NCBI GenBank assembly: GCA_017509715.1
Contig: JAFWOU010000023.1
Span: 116,128 to 180,127 of the forward strand
Reading direction: 5' to 3'
Source of the DNA: Paludibacteraceae bacterium
GTDB taxonomy: Bacteria; Bacteroidota; Bacteroidia; Bacteroidales; Paludibacteraceae
DNA length: 64,000 nucleotides
Both the position numbers and the translations under genes were made by a program. The number at the start of each line of letters is the position of its first letter. Position 1 is the stretch's first letter. Of the stretch, positions 26,101-32,194 are shown one piece after another. Under the pieces are notes generated by a model that had not been told where the DNA came from, made no database searches, and was given only the letters and a program-made list of their open reading frames with translations.

Positions 26101-27575
26101 ACAGTAGCGTTCCCGTTTTTAGCAATATCAGTATCGATTACGCGAATCGAACCATGGTCTCCGGCATAGAATGTGGTGCTGTAGCTGCCGCTCTGTCTAA
26201 CATAATTGGCATACACGGTACCACCAGCCGTTGCATAAACCGTTGTGGTGCGCGCCGATGCATTAGCAAAAGTAATATTAGGTGTATTTGCGGTCCACCC
26301 GGTGAAATCATAACCGGTAGTGGGTTCGCTTGCGGTAATAGTCTGGCCAATGTGTAATGAAGCGTTTACGGATGCAGGACTTACAGTACCGCCTGCCGTG
26401 CTTTCTACACCATCAGTATATGCACGTACGTTGACTAAATATGCTTGTTCGACGGTTACCGTTACCCCATCTGAAACAACGGACTGTTTCTCGAACGGAC
26501 TATCTTTCCACAATTCAACGACCACCGTATTATTGCCTGTTGGCAAGTAAGCGTATGATGTGAAAGAGGTTGAACCGGATCCGGAAATAGCATCTCGATC
26601 TTGATTCGAACTATTATTATAATATCCTGCTCCTACTTTCACACGGTAGCAATATCCTGACGGAATATTTGCATAATTAATCCCCAATGTCATGTGATCC
26701 GTTGTGGTCAAATACGTCGGATAGGATGTTATGGTCAAGGATTGAGGTAGCCACTTGGCATAAAGGTCTGTATGAGCAGTTAATTTGACATTAGCTCCAT
26801 CAGCATACACAACATCTCCACCCGAAGACGTTGCCCATCCTGCGAAGGTATAACCTGTCTTTGTAAATGTATTTGCAGTAAGCGCAGTATTTGTATTATA
26901 TGTCACTCTCTGCGTGTAGTCACTTCCCGTACCACCGTTAGCTTTGAAAGTTACTACCGGGTCGATGGTGAAAGTAATGTTGTAGTTGTCTCCACCATTG
27001 CTAAGATAAAGCCAGTTATTACCCCAGTTACTATTTCCCTGGTGCTTAAAATAGAATGTCAGTTTATACTCTCCAGCACCTAATCCATCTAAAACATCTA
27101 TGTCAAGGTCATTATTACCAAAGCCGGGATGACGCCAACTGGAAGACCAACCATAAGTATCCCAATCAGCCCAGTTTCCCGTCACGTCTGTCCAAGACTC
27201 ACTATCGTCATCTTTTTGATGAATCCAATAGCAGAATTTATCATAGTCATTCCCGTTGAGGTTATCTTCATTTTGATACATACCTACGCCGTATTGCGTA
27301 AGTGTCAGGCTGGTGACTACTCCTAAATTAAGATCTGATTGTCCAGAGCCATCGACTTTAAATTGCGTGGCAGATCCTCCGTCCTTGGAATACTCCAGAT
27401 AATTCTTGAAGTAGGATTCACCATTCCCTACATATCCGGCATTTCCTGCCCACATCTGTCCCACACCGAGGGTGAGGAGCATGATTAGCATTACCGCATA
27501 CCGTCCAAACCGCTGCGGCGATTGTTTTTCATGGCTATATGACAATAGCCGATTAAGTAAATTTGAATTTTTCAT
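20160..27575 (-). CDS. giant repeat-containing surface protein with T9SS-like C-terminus
   Basis: 2471 residues. The N-terminus has an extended signal region with a hydrophobic core ending QMWAG. Several InlB-type B repeats (Listeria-Bacteroides repeats) are visible, e.g. TKTGYTFAGWATSSGG...LYAKW near residues 235-275 and TKTGYTFYGYYTADGG...LYAKW near 850-900, plus bacterial repeats with the cores GYDFTGWTAN and GYRFTGWTTTG. The middle contains carbohydrate-binding-like beta sandwiches (KVYFAKPSGWSKVYAYAW, VYFDRSAVNGTW). The last residues, KVMVDGVLYIVKEGVVFDACGNRVK in pieces, fit a type IX secretion sorting tail. Less GC-rich than the housekeeping genes. Probably an adhesin or glycan-binding protein; I see no catalytic motif. 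Confidence 0.85.
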   Translation of the reverse strand: MKNSNLLNRLLSYSHEKQSPQRFGRYAVMLIMLLTLGVGQMWAGNAGYVGNGESYFKNYLEYSKDGGSATQFKVDGSGQSDLNLGVVTSLTLTQYGVGMYQNEDNLNGNDYDKFCYWIHQKDDDSESWTDVTGNWADWDTYGWSSSWRHPGFGNNDLDIDVLDGLGAGEYKLTFYFKHQGNSNWGNNWLYLSNGGDNYNITFTIDPVVTFKANGGTGSDYTQRVTYNTNTALTANTFTKTGYTFAGWATSSGGDVVYADGANVKLTAHTDLYAKWLPQSLTITSYPTYLTTTDHMTLGINYANIPSGYCYRVKVGAGYYNNSSNQDRDAISGSGSTSFTSYAYLPTGNNTVVVELWKDSPFEKQSVVSDGVTVTVEQAYLVNVRAYTDGVESTAGGTVSPASVNASLHIGQTITASEPTTGYDFTGWTANTPNITFANASARTTTVYATAGGTVYANYVRQSGSYSTTFYAGDHGSIRVIDTDIAKNGNATVTTGENETLSATPESAEYVFDHWGTTGSVSVASATSASTTVTATAAGGTVTAYYRHVPELGAVTASPSGQQNYAGSPIDFALSVTSTYMAHPVVVFLVNDGTTTYEVVGAPYGADGSSAAGTIGSDAAYTTVHKATFTASAAKSYTVSAKLYEGLLLANWDGKDFTGGTGWEGSNGHDLVTNPSKQAVNGSNNVRRFTKGANYWDVDLYRFAAKNAGISTFRYAHTRQYRTETGKTWLKLNDDKGDLQKNDDLSTNTWQKVVYDNGAGTPVDFFFPLLKEGNTNVYFDDIILSNEASMTEKASQAATASFSINWNYTVTLNNNGATTAGTESVNVTYGSALSDITVPTKTGYTFYGYYTADGGAGTLQINASGVWQNGGYVSGGNWNSGSNQTLYAKWGENPSLTELELSSSLVTTDNTFTATPTIDTGDGRTTIVCWDVQTAAGVKLDPQPSISPEEGNAVTITAPAAPGSYKVVATLKEGTECEGTVLNSLQRSFTVEGSYTVTITNGSGSSSVGEVTTATATANAAAAGMKFDHWNVTGTISYTSGDVNSRTITFNASSNISLTAVYTERDTKKVYFAKPSGWSKVYAYAWQNSETSNKNGEWAATEITANTETVKGTTYHYYEYSIDDNGETGGDKTNQNAWDRIIFHNGDDPGTAQSTKTADLTLVDGHFYHIADGSGESGRSTATVSGSASAEDWYVCGYWNQSTDDWGFAHPVDLNGSTTGNVAVTVTASRTQEFKIYRASTNEWFKWTGGPSADYYDNYAALIGDPMTLRIYNANRNTFTSYATEYLFTLDITSTSNPVLTLVPNENTPYSATLSKNGHGSLSVGTGAITLKQYIPTTITATPEPGYRFTGWTTTGSVAYAGGTSSSDATASFIATASDGTITANFSNEGIVYFDRSAVNGTWSGDKVYVTYFTSAGLTWDEGDGSGNTGALVVKNWINDDVHNQEMTRIPNSNIYYFYTSRTPQGKILFTDKSHAGSNYKLYEMGAVVREDFNVGQDNMFVVENYNVKDKNKVGYCDGYWMKYQETSSGIELQVFDEGEHAISGSPVTFTTTRAGDRQYEASITLSAATAYKFKVKSFCGTWYGNSGTMTNTNCTGWDFLDRVGANCYFRSTGAGTYKFTLNCTDEGKLKVSLEFPLDVNDYRVVYQGKVKEGGSATHHPSEFIRHLSAAGERKDTISFYVREDWSLQLQQCSAVSPTVTWGNVGAAISKATLGITENGVYTFYVTQTHNGTTNTVTIEKGEEYTGDYYIRSSAAGGGWEAYQTTPDNKLVHSDFSKVHSGYDYYHCHYVTTGQNVKFCIANDYSTNITDTLDNDTYVTSYGNLPYECSVRFMYNNAKNTISRAYLNGSYDGSTEYLALYSKAGASTDSIKNIDDSAIDKAGGINHVKFQDMGNWVYQKDIKALPGTRVRLISNYRFSNTDHLQYFKGSAGDWDASTTEQLIGGTTNDWQKLRLVYDFKTNHLIGAWLVPDRDIPEGGLIINADVMIIRTDQGDAEQITFGDPKDKLDKVNVIYSTLHLTYNHIANKKKTDNTTDSTLTARSQREYYWVSFPYDVKIEDIFGSVGEFNNEWGIMYYDGKERAEKGYWADSESFWKYFPDRSATLKAFEGYVVGVDIDMVGQAVDKGKWVNGVRDVYLYFPSDTARSIVNRDTTITIDQEGYECTIDRRTDKTVPNVDKDRRIADSYWHCIGVPSFHNVSHTIKNNWIDPGTGRDVMIPNISDWETPDVPYLYVWNPVLNNYTPQAATSYTFKAMHSYMVQYNRDTIKWSAVAAPEAPAAIAARKVRKMENGDIEWRIDLMRDDESQDRTYVRMSNDESVTSGFEFNYDLTKELNANKANIYTFADYVPVAGNMMPMSTTETTIVPVGVKIPANGLYTFTMPEGTEGVGVVLIDNIAGTRTNLALEDYTVNLTAGKIENRFFLEISPIVQSPTDIEHTSSDSKDGVRKVMVDGVLYIVKEGVVFDACGNRVK

Positions 27576-27610
27576 AATACTTTTATATTTTTTGGTTTAT
27601 ATATTCTCCA

Positions 27611-27739
27611 TTATACATTCATCCCATTTAATCCGCTCTCCAATATTAGTTTTGTAAACTCACGACCATCTATCAAACGCACCCCATTATCCTTCGCTTT
27701 CTTAATAGCCTCTTCACTAAATTTGTGCACTCTTGGCAC
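27611..27739 (-). pseudogene. remnant: C-terminus of an Mrr-type restriction endonuclease-like protein
   Basis: A 43-codon open stretch without a start codon reads ...HKFSEEAIKKAKDNGVRLIDGREF TKLILESG..., then TAA. AIKKAKDNGVRLIDGREF matches the end of the Mrr_cat nuclease fold, where a helix precedes a strand and ID.G..L/F. Upstream, instead of the nuclease core, comes low-complexity word DNA (GACACTTGA repeats), so the gene has been cut off. Family call rests on a short stretch. Confidence 0.5.
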
Positions 27740-27751
27740 TCATTTTTTTGT

Positions 27752-27786
27752 CTTGAGACACTTGAGACACTTGAGACACTTGAGAT
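27752..27786. repeat. 9-bp word repeat GACACTTGA
   Basis: Near-perfect tandem GAGACACTT GAGACACTT GAGACACTT GAGATTCTC. Part of the 27.6-27.9 kb gap (355 nt), which otherwise holds only the endonuclease remnant and other word repeats. Confidence 0.8.
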
Positions 27787-27844
27787 TCTCTCTACCTTGT
27801 TCCTTTTTTGACTAGCTTAGTCCATGTCACTCCAGCTTGGTCCT

Positions 27845-27892
27845 TTTTTATCTTATTTTTGCTTTGCACTTTCTGCACTTTCTGCACTTTTT
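27845..27892. repeat. 48-bp direct repeat, left copy
   Basis: Identical to 28548-28595. Contains GCACTTTCT nonamers. The two copies bracket the four-helix-suffix gene at 27931-28485. Confidence 0.9.
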
Positions 27893-27930
27893 TTTAGGAT
27901 ATCTAGATTTCGAGATCTATAGATTCGTCG

Positions 27931-28485
27931 TCAATATCCCCTCTTCTCTTTTCTTGCAGCGAACATGCGTTCTTTGATCCCTCCTTGTTCCAGAAAAGTC
28001 CGTTCTACCTTTTTCAAATACGTTAATATCCCTTTATCTGCTTGGTGTATCAGCGTTAGTGCCACATTACAAAATTCCTCGATGCTCCATTTCTCATAAT
28101 ATGGCTGATAGCTCTTCAAGTCATGATGATGATAGCAGTATTGTACCATCTTTTCATATCGCGGATGATCTTTCTCCCATAGTTCTAATCTCCTCGACCG
28201 CAGTTGGTCTTCATAGTCCTCCATCAGCTCTAAGAGACTCCCCCTCGCGGTATTCAACAACTTAATCTCCATCTCAATGCTCGTCATTCCATCCGCTGTG
28301 CCTTCCACTACATTTTGCTTACCGCTGCGAGCCGCTTGCTCCATCTGATCTTTCGTTCGGTCGCCGCGTACGAGATAATGGTCTTGATACCAGTAGGTCA
28401 TATCGTATAGGATGATTCCCTTCTTGTAGAAGATGAGATTCCTATAATTGACCGCGTTCGGCAAAAATCCATTATTCGTCTCCAT
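27931..28485 (-). CDS. four-helix-bundle suffix domain protein (copy 1)
   Basis: 184 residues, cytoplasmic. N-terminal two thirds resemble the S23/IVS/Avd-like four-helix bundle (QAARSGKQNVVEGTADG corresponds to the family NIAEG motif; LLNTARGSLLELMEDYEDQL). The C-terminal 'suffix' segment is ERYEKMVQYCYHHHD...EEFCNVALTLIHQADKGI...FLEQGGIKERMFAARKEKRGY in pieces. AT-richer than its paralogue at 29558. Bracketed by a perfect 48-bp direct repeat and by CTAGA-type words. Function unknown; relatives bind RNA or assist retroelement mutagenesis (Avd). Confidence 0.82.
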   Translation of the reverse strand: METNNGFLPNAVNYRNLIFYKKGIILYDMTYWYQDHYLVRGDRTKDQMEQAARSGKQNVVEGTADGMTSIEMEIKLLNTARGSLLELMEDYEDQLRSRRLELWEKDHPRYEKMVQYCYHHHDLKSYQPYYEKWSIEEFCNVALTLIHQADKGILTYLKKVERTFLEQGGIKERMFAARKEKRGY

Positions 28486-28499
28486 GATGAGTTGTTTTT

Positions 28500-28535
28500 G
28501 TCTAGAGCTCTAGATGTCTAGATTTCTAGAATTCT
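28500..28535. repeat. CTAGA word array upstream of suffix gene 1
   Basis: CTAGAGCTCTAGATGTCTAG ATTTCTAGAATTCTA, 8-9 bp spacing of CTAG. A matching but shorter set (ATCTAGATTTCGAGATCTATAG) lies on the other side of the gene at 27901-27922. Confidence 0.7.
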
Positions 28536-28547
28536 ACTGTGGTTATC

Positions 28548-28595
28548 TTTTTATCTTATTTTTGCTTTGCACTTTCTGCACTTTCTGCACTTTTT
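28548..28595. repeat. 48-bp direct repeat, right copy
   Basis: Identical to 27845-27892. The segment between the copies is about 655 bp and carries only the suffix gene and CTAGA words. Confidence 0.9.
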
Positions 28596-28625
28596 CCTGT
28601 CTCCCTTCTCCGACCTTGGGTTAAG

Positions 28626-28668
28626 CCATGGTTAAGCCATGGTTGTTCCATGGTTTTCCCATGGTTTA
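28626..28668. repeat. CCATGG word array
   Basis: Four CCATGG palindromes spaced 10-12 bp (TTAAGCCATGG, TTAAGCCATGG, TTGTTCCATGG, TTTTCCCATGG). Confidence 0.8.
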
Positions 28669-28728
28669 GTCCAGTCAATCCTAGACCTTTCCTATAACGT
28701 CACCCTAATCACACCCTAATCACATCCT

Positions 28729-28906
28729 TCCCGTAACCTGTAACCCGTAACCCGTAACCCGTAACCTGTAACCCGTAACCTGTAACCCGTAACCCGTAAC
28801 CCGTAACCCGTAACCCGTAACCCGTAACCCGTAACCTGTAACCCGTAACCTGTAACCTGTAACCCGTAACCCGTAACCCGTAACCCGTAACCTGTAACCC
28901 GTAACC
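28729..28906. repeat. heptamer array CCCGTAA / CCTGTAA
   Basis: About 25 tandem 7-bp units mixing CCCGTAA and CCTGTAA in irregular order, telomere-like in appearance. The gap 28486-29557 (1072 nt) contains no gene I can support, only this array and at least six other word families. Confidence 0.95.
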
Positions 28907-28967
28907 TCTCCCCTTTACAAAAATTCCGTGACACTCTTGGCACTCTTGACACTCTTTTAAAATTTGC

Positions 28968-29130
28968 CGTGACGGTTTGACGGTTTGACGGTTTCGTTTT
29001 TTGCATGAGATTTTTGAGATTATTGAGACTTTCGCGTTTAATCCGCTAATCTATAGCCTATTACAAAATCTCACAGAGTCTCACAAAAGTCTCATAGTCT
29101 CATTAGTCTCATTTCATTTTTCTTTTTACC
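28968..29130. repeat. GACGGTTT and TGAGA/TCTCA word arrays
   Basis: GACGGTTT three times (about 28971-28995), then TGAGA at about 8-9 bp spacing (about 29006-29030), then the inverted form TCTCA five times (about 29068-29112). The inverted sets could pair. Confidence 0.65.
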
Positions 29131-29362
29131 TTGTATTGTACTTGTATTGTGCTTGTATTCTCGTTCGCATCTCATTCTTATCTCGTTCTTCGAACTCGAA
29201 CGATTATTTCGCATCCTTGACGTCACAGGTGGGTGGATGGTTTCTACTCCCGTCTTAAGTCCGTCTTAACTCCCTCTTAATTCCGTCTAGACTCCCTCTC
29301 ACCTCTCTTACTCGCATATTACTCGCATATTACTTGCCCCTTTCTCACATATTACTTTTACT

Positions 29363-29402
29363 AGGCGGCCTAGGAATCCTGGGATGACTAGGACGAATAG
29401 GA
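29363..29402. repeat. CTAGG nonamer array
   Basis: CTAGGCGGC CTAGGAATC CTGGGATGA CTAGGACGA ATAGG. Same family as 29515-29552, 30149-30192 and 30283-30336. Confidence 0.75.
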
Positions 29403-29459
29403 AATCACGGAAACCGAGGACGGCTAGTGCCTCGTAAAAACGGTATGGATTTCTACGCA

Positions 29460-29495
29460 GTAAGCGGAAATGCAATTAACTGCATCTCCGCTTAC
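29460..29495 (-). terminator. long hairpin downstream of suffix gene 2
   Basis: 15-bp stem with one mismatch (29460-29474 / 29481-29495), 6-nt loop ATTAAC, about 60 nt past the stop at 29558. A probable terminator; the flanks CGGTATGGATT and CGGTATGGGATT are also near-identical to each other. Confidence 0.55.
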
Positions 29496-29514
29496 CGGTA
29501 TGGGATTCTTGGAT

Positions 29515-29552
29515 CTAGACGGCCTATGGCTCCTTGGACGACTAGGAGGTCT
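29515..29552. repeat. CTAGG/CTAGA nonamer array at the 3' side of suffix gene 2
   Basis: CTAGACGGC CTATGGCTC CTTGGACGA CTAGGAGGT CTAGAAG abuts the stop of the gene at 29558. Confidence 0.7.
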
Positions 29553-29557
29553 AGAAG

Positions 29558-30118
29558 TTAATAACCACGCGCTTGGCGACGCGCCGCAGACATCTTTTCT
29601 CGGATACCACCTTCTTCGAGGAACTGCTGCTCTTTCTTCCGGAGCCAGCTCCACATGCCGCGATCCGCCTGATGAATGAGCGTCAACGCCACGTTACAAA
29701 ACTCTTCCTCGCTCCAGCGTTCGAAATACGGACGATAGTCTTCCGGCTCATGATGGTGGTAACAGAACTGAACCATCTTCTCATATCTCGGATGGCTCTT
29801 ATCCCACATAGGCCAGCCATGTGTCCGAAGCCGGTCCTCATAATCCTCGCGGAGCTCAATGAGGCTACCTCTAGCCGAATTGACCAACTTGATTTCCATC
29901 TCCAGGCTGGTCATTCCGTCGGCATGCCCCTCGGCGATATTCTGCTTACCGCTACGTGCGGCTTGCTCCATCTGGTCTTTCGTGCGGTCGCCAATACGAA
30001 GCTTGTGCTCCTGGAACCAATAGGTCATGTCGTAGAGGACTTTGGTCTTCTTGTAGAAGATCAGGTCTCTATAATCGCCTCCGCTATCCAAAAATCCGCC
30101 TTCGTTGAGCTTTGCCAT
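29558..30118 (-). CDS. four-helix-bundle suffix domain protein (copy 2)
   Basis: 186 residues, clear paralogue of 27931-28485. Shared blocks: GDRTKDQMEQAARSGKQN, EGxADGMTSxEMEIKL, RYEKMVQxCYHHH, EEFCNVALTLIHQAD and the C-terminal AARxxxRGY. GC-richer than copy 1, so the two copies have not co-evolved recently. It has its own sigma-ABfr-type promoter and is bordered on both sides by CTAGG nonamer arrays. Confidence 0.85.
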   Translation of the reverse strand: MAKLNEGGFLDSGGDYRDLIFYKKTKVLYDMTYWFQEHKLRIGDRTKDQMEQAARSGKQNIAEGHADGMTSLEMEIKLVNSARGSLIELREDYEDRLRTHGWPMWDKSHPRYEKMVQFCYHHHEPEDYRPYFERWSEEEFCNVALTLIHQADRGMWSWLRKKEQQFLEEGGIREKMSAARRQARGY

Positions 30119-30148
30119 AAAGTATCGAGTTTTTAGTAATTATCACTA

Positions 30149-30192
30149 GTTTTCCTAGGCTTCCTAGGACTCCTAGGCCGTCTAGTTTTCTC
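30149..30192. repeat. CTAGG nonamer array at the 5' side of suffix gene 2
   Basis: CTAGTTTTC CTAGGCTTC CTAGGACTC CTAGGCCGT CTAGTTTTC, between the promoter and the gene, so it is transcribed as the 5' leader. Confidence 0.8.
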
Positions 30193-30202
30193 AATTTCGC
30201 TG

Positions 30203-30234
30203 CAAGGATACGAAAAAACTTTCGTATCTGCAAA
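30203..30234 (-). promoter_or_regulatory. sigma-ABfr-type promoter of suffix gene 2
   Basis: Minus strand: TTTG at 30231-30234, 20-nt spacer, TATCCTTG at 30203-30210. The transcript leader would contain the CTAGG array. Confidence 0.75.
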
Positions 30235-30282
30235 TCTCACGGCGATTTTCCATACCGTCAATCTGTCAATGTTCACTTTTGG

Positions 30283-30336
30283 CCTAGTTTTTCTAGGCTT
30301 TCTAGGCTTCCTAGGTTTTCTAGGACTCCTAGGTTC
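30283..30336. repeat. CTAGG nonamer array
   Basis: CTAGTTTTT CTAGGCTTT CTAGGCTTC CTAGGTTTT CTAGGACTC CTAGG: six units, the cleanest example of this family in the window. Within the 633-nt gap 30119-30751. Confidence 0.85.
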
Positions 30337-30338
30337 AT

Positions 30339-30413
30339 CTAAACGCAAAAGTGAAACATCTCTACCGCAAAATCATCGTGACGGACACGACAAAAAGAGA
30401 ACTCACTTTTCAT
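30339..30413 (-). other. 24-codon ORF behind an orphan promoter
   Basis: Starts MKSEFSFCRVRHDDF. The leader CTTTTCATAATAATTTTATAT (as read on the plus strand) is the same as that of the gene at 19739-20122. With the promoter at 30480 it looks like the retained 5' end of a lost surface-protein gene, ended by CTAGG words. Could be a genuine tiny ORF. Confidence 0.35.
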
Positions 30414-30479
30414 AATAATTTTATATATATCGTACGTACATATGTGCACCTACACATACGTGCACACAAAATTCGGCTG

Positions 30480-30511
30480 CAAAGGTACAACTTTTTTTTG
30501 ACATATGCAAA
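30480..30511 (-). promoter_or_regulatory. sigma-ABfr-type promoter without a recognised gene
   Basis: Minus strand: TTTG at 30508-30511, 20-nt spacer CATATGTCAAAAAAAAGTTG, TACCTTTG at 30480-30487. Only the 24-codon ORF follows. Confidence 0.8.
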
Positions 30512-30695
30512 TATTTCTGAAAAATTTCGACAAGTAGAGATGATTTGCCGATCATCTCCATGCTTACTTGTGTAGCAGATAGACACGTCCCTATTTGTTG
30601 TAATTTCGGTCGCCGCCTTGGTTCGCGACTTTGCGCGGATTAACAACGGTTTGCGAATAAAAATTTAAATATATTTAATTTTTACCGTCAAATCC

Positions 30696-30726
30696 TTGCA
30701 TATTCCCATTTTTTTTTGTAATTTTG
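30696..30726 (+). promoter_or_regulatory. sigma-ABfr-type promoter of nusB
   Basis: TTG at 30696-30698, 20-nt spacer with a T tract, TAATTTTG at 30719-30726; nusB ATG 25 nt later. Confidence 0.85.
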
Positions 30727-30751
30727 CAGCCCGAATTAGAATTATTGCAGA

Positions 30752-31702
30752 ATGATCAACAGAACAATGGTGCGCACGCGGGTAATACAGACCCTGTTTG
30801 CGTATTACAAAGACGGCGACAAGACGCCGCTGACAGCGAAGAAAGAGTTGCTCAAATCGTTTAGCGACACGTACGACCTCTACGTGCTCTTGCTCGACTT
30901 TGTTAACCAACTCACGATGTATGCAGAGGAGCAGATCCAGCAGGCCGAGCAACGCGCCAAGGTGACCCACCAGAGCTACGTGGCCAACCGCCGGCTGGTG
31001 AACAACGGCCTGGCACAGGTGGTGTTTAACAACCATCAGATCCGCAACTACATCCAGAACAACCAGCTCAGCTGGGATGCCGGCATGAGCGCCGTGAGTG
31101 CCGTATACAAGCAGCTCCAGGAAATGCCGTGGTATGCCGAGTACATGGCCGCCCCCGACTGCGACTACGAGGCCGACAAGCGCCTGTGGCGTCGCATCTA
31201 CGAGATGATGATCGGCAACGACCAGCTGGAGTCGGCCCTGGAGGAGATGGAGGTGGTGCTGGATCGCCAAAACTGGACAGTAGACATGGACCTGGTGCTC
31301 AGCTTCGTCATCAAGACCATCAAGCGCCTGGACCAGGAGACGGGTGCCGACCAGGATATCCTGCCTATGTTCACCAACGAGGACGAACTGCAGTTCGCCA
31401 AGGACCTGCTGCGCTATGCCATCGAGGAGAAACCTCGCTACGAGGCGCTCATCGACAGCCACCTGCGCAACTGGGACGCACAGCGTATCGCCTATATGGA
31501 CCGCATCATCCTCCAGACCGCCCTGGCCGAGATATTCCACTTCCCGGATATCGCCCTGCAGGTGTCGCTCAACGAGTATATCGAGCTTAGCAAAGAGTAC
31601 TCGTCGGACAAGAGCTATACCTTCATCAACGGTGTGCTCACCGAGATCCTGCGCGACGAACGCCGGCAAGGTACGCTCACCAAGGCGCTGGTCGTGAATT
31701 AA
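30752..31702 (+). CDS. nusB: transcription antitermination factor NusB (long Bacteroidota form)
   Basis: 316 residues, about twice the proteobacterial length, as is usual in Bacteroidota. The N-terminal half is a family-specific helical extension starting RTMVRTRVIQTLFAYYKDGDKT; the canonical NusB core is C-terminal (about 215-310: WDAQRIAYMDRIILQTALAEIFHFPDIALQVSLNEYIELSKEYSSDKSYTFINGVL in pieces). Binds boxA RNA with NusE for rRNA antitermination. First gene of nusB-yajC-ybbR. Confidence 0.93.
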   Translation: MINRTMVRTRVIQTLFAYYKDGDKTPLTAKKELLKSFSDTYDLYVLLLDFVNQLTMYAEEQIQQAEQRAKVTHQSYVANRRLVNNGLAQVVFNNHQIRNYIQNNQLSWDAGMSAVSAVYKQLQEMPWYAEYMAAPDCDYEADKRLWRRIYEMMIGNDQLESALEEMEVVLDRQNWTVDMDLVLSFVIKTIKRLDQETGADQDILPMFTNEDELQFAKDLLRYAIEEKPRYEALIDSHLRNWDAQRIAYMDRIILQTALAEIFHFPDIALQVSLNEYIELSKEYSSDKSYTFINGVLTEILRDERRQGTLTKALVVN

Positions 31703-31705
31703 GGG

Positions 31706-31775
31706 CCATCAGCCGTCAGGTGCTTCCGAGCACTCCGGTAAAGAGCTGAATGCTGATAGCCGAAAGCTGAAAGCC
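31706..31775. repeat. mixed word repeats between nusB and yajC
   Basis: CATCAGCCGTCAGG, then a hairpin word GGTGCTTCCGAGCACTCC (31719-31736, found reverse-complemented in the barrel gene at 11170-11187), then GCTGAATGCTGATAGCCGAAAGCTGAAAGC-type octamers. Confidence 0.7.
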
Positions 31776-31820
31776 CAAATCAAAAATCAACCATCGAAAA
31801 TCGAATAAAATTATAAAAAT

Positions 31821-32156
31821 ATGCTAAATCTCATTTTATTGCAGGCAGAAGGCGCTGCACAAGGTAGTCAATGGAGTTTCTGGATCATGATGATCCTGAT
31901 CTTCGTCGTATTTTATTTCTTTATGATTCGTCCGCAAACCAAGAAGCAGAAAGAACTGCAGGCACAGCGCGACGCCCTAAAGAAGGGTGACAAGGTGGTG
32001 ACCGCAGGTGGTATCTACGGCGAGATCAAGGACGTCAAGGAGAATGCCGTGCTCATCACGATCGCCAAGGATATCGTCATCAAGGTCGACAAGCAGAGCG
32101 TATTCGTAGCTGCTGAGGACGCACAGGCTGCTCAGGCTCAGGAGAAGAAGGACTAA
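31821..32156 (+). CDS. yajC: preprotein translocase subunit YajC
   Basis: 111 residues. One N-terminal membrane helix (WIMMILIFVVFYFFMIRPQTKK) followed by the conserved cytoplasmic segment GDKVVTAGGIYGEIKDVKENAVLITIAKDIVIKVDKQSV. Accessory subunit of the Sec-DF complex. secDF is not in the window. Confidence 0.95.
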   Translation: MLNLILLQAEGAAQGSQWSFWIMMILIFVVFYFFMIRPQTKKQKELQAQRDALKKGDKVVTAGGIYGEIKDVKENAVLITIAKDIVIKVDKQSVFVAAEDAQAAQAQEKKD

Positions 32157-32194
32157 AGGAGAAAGGCGAAAGGCTAAAGGTTAATGGCGAAAGG
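32156..32194. repeat. 7-bp word repeat AAAGGCG leading into a start codon
   Basis: AAAGGAG AAAGGCG AAAGGCT AAAGGTT AATGGCG AAAGGATG; the last unit supplies the ATG of the YbbR-like gene. Confidence 0.8.

Noticed and set aside
28729..28906. CRISPR array
   Set aside because: Units are 7 bp without spacers, and no cas gene is present.
28716..29006. Open frame encoding repeated VTGYGLR units
   Set aside because: Translation of the 7-bp array; any frame through a 7-mer gives a 7-residue repeat. No start context or other coding evidence.
27931..30118. Diversity-generating retroelement (the suffix proteins resemble Avd)
   Set aside because: No reverse transcriptase motif and no template/variable repeat pair seen in the window.
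30133..30348. Open frame with RKPRKPRKPRKT
   Set aside because: Translation of CTAGG nonamers that runs across the promoter region of suffix gene 2.
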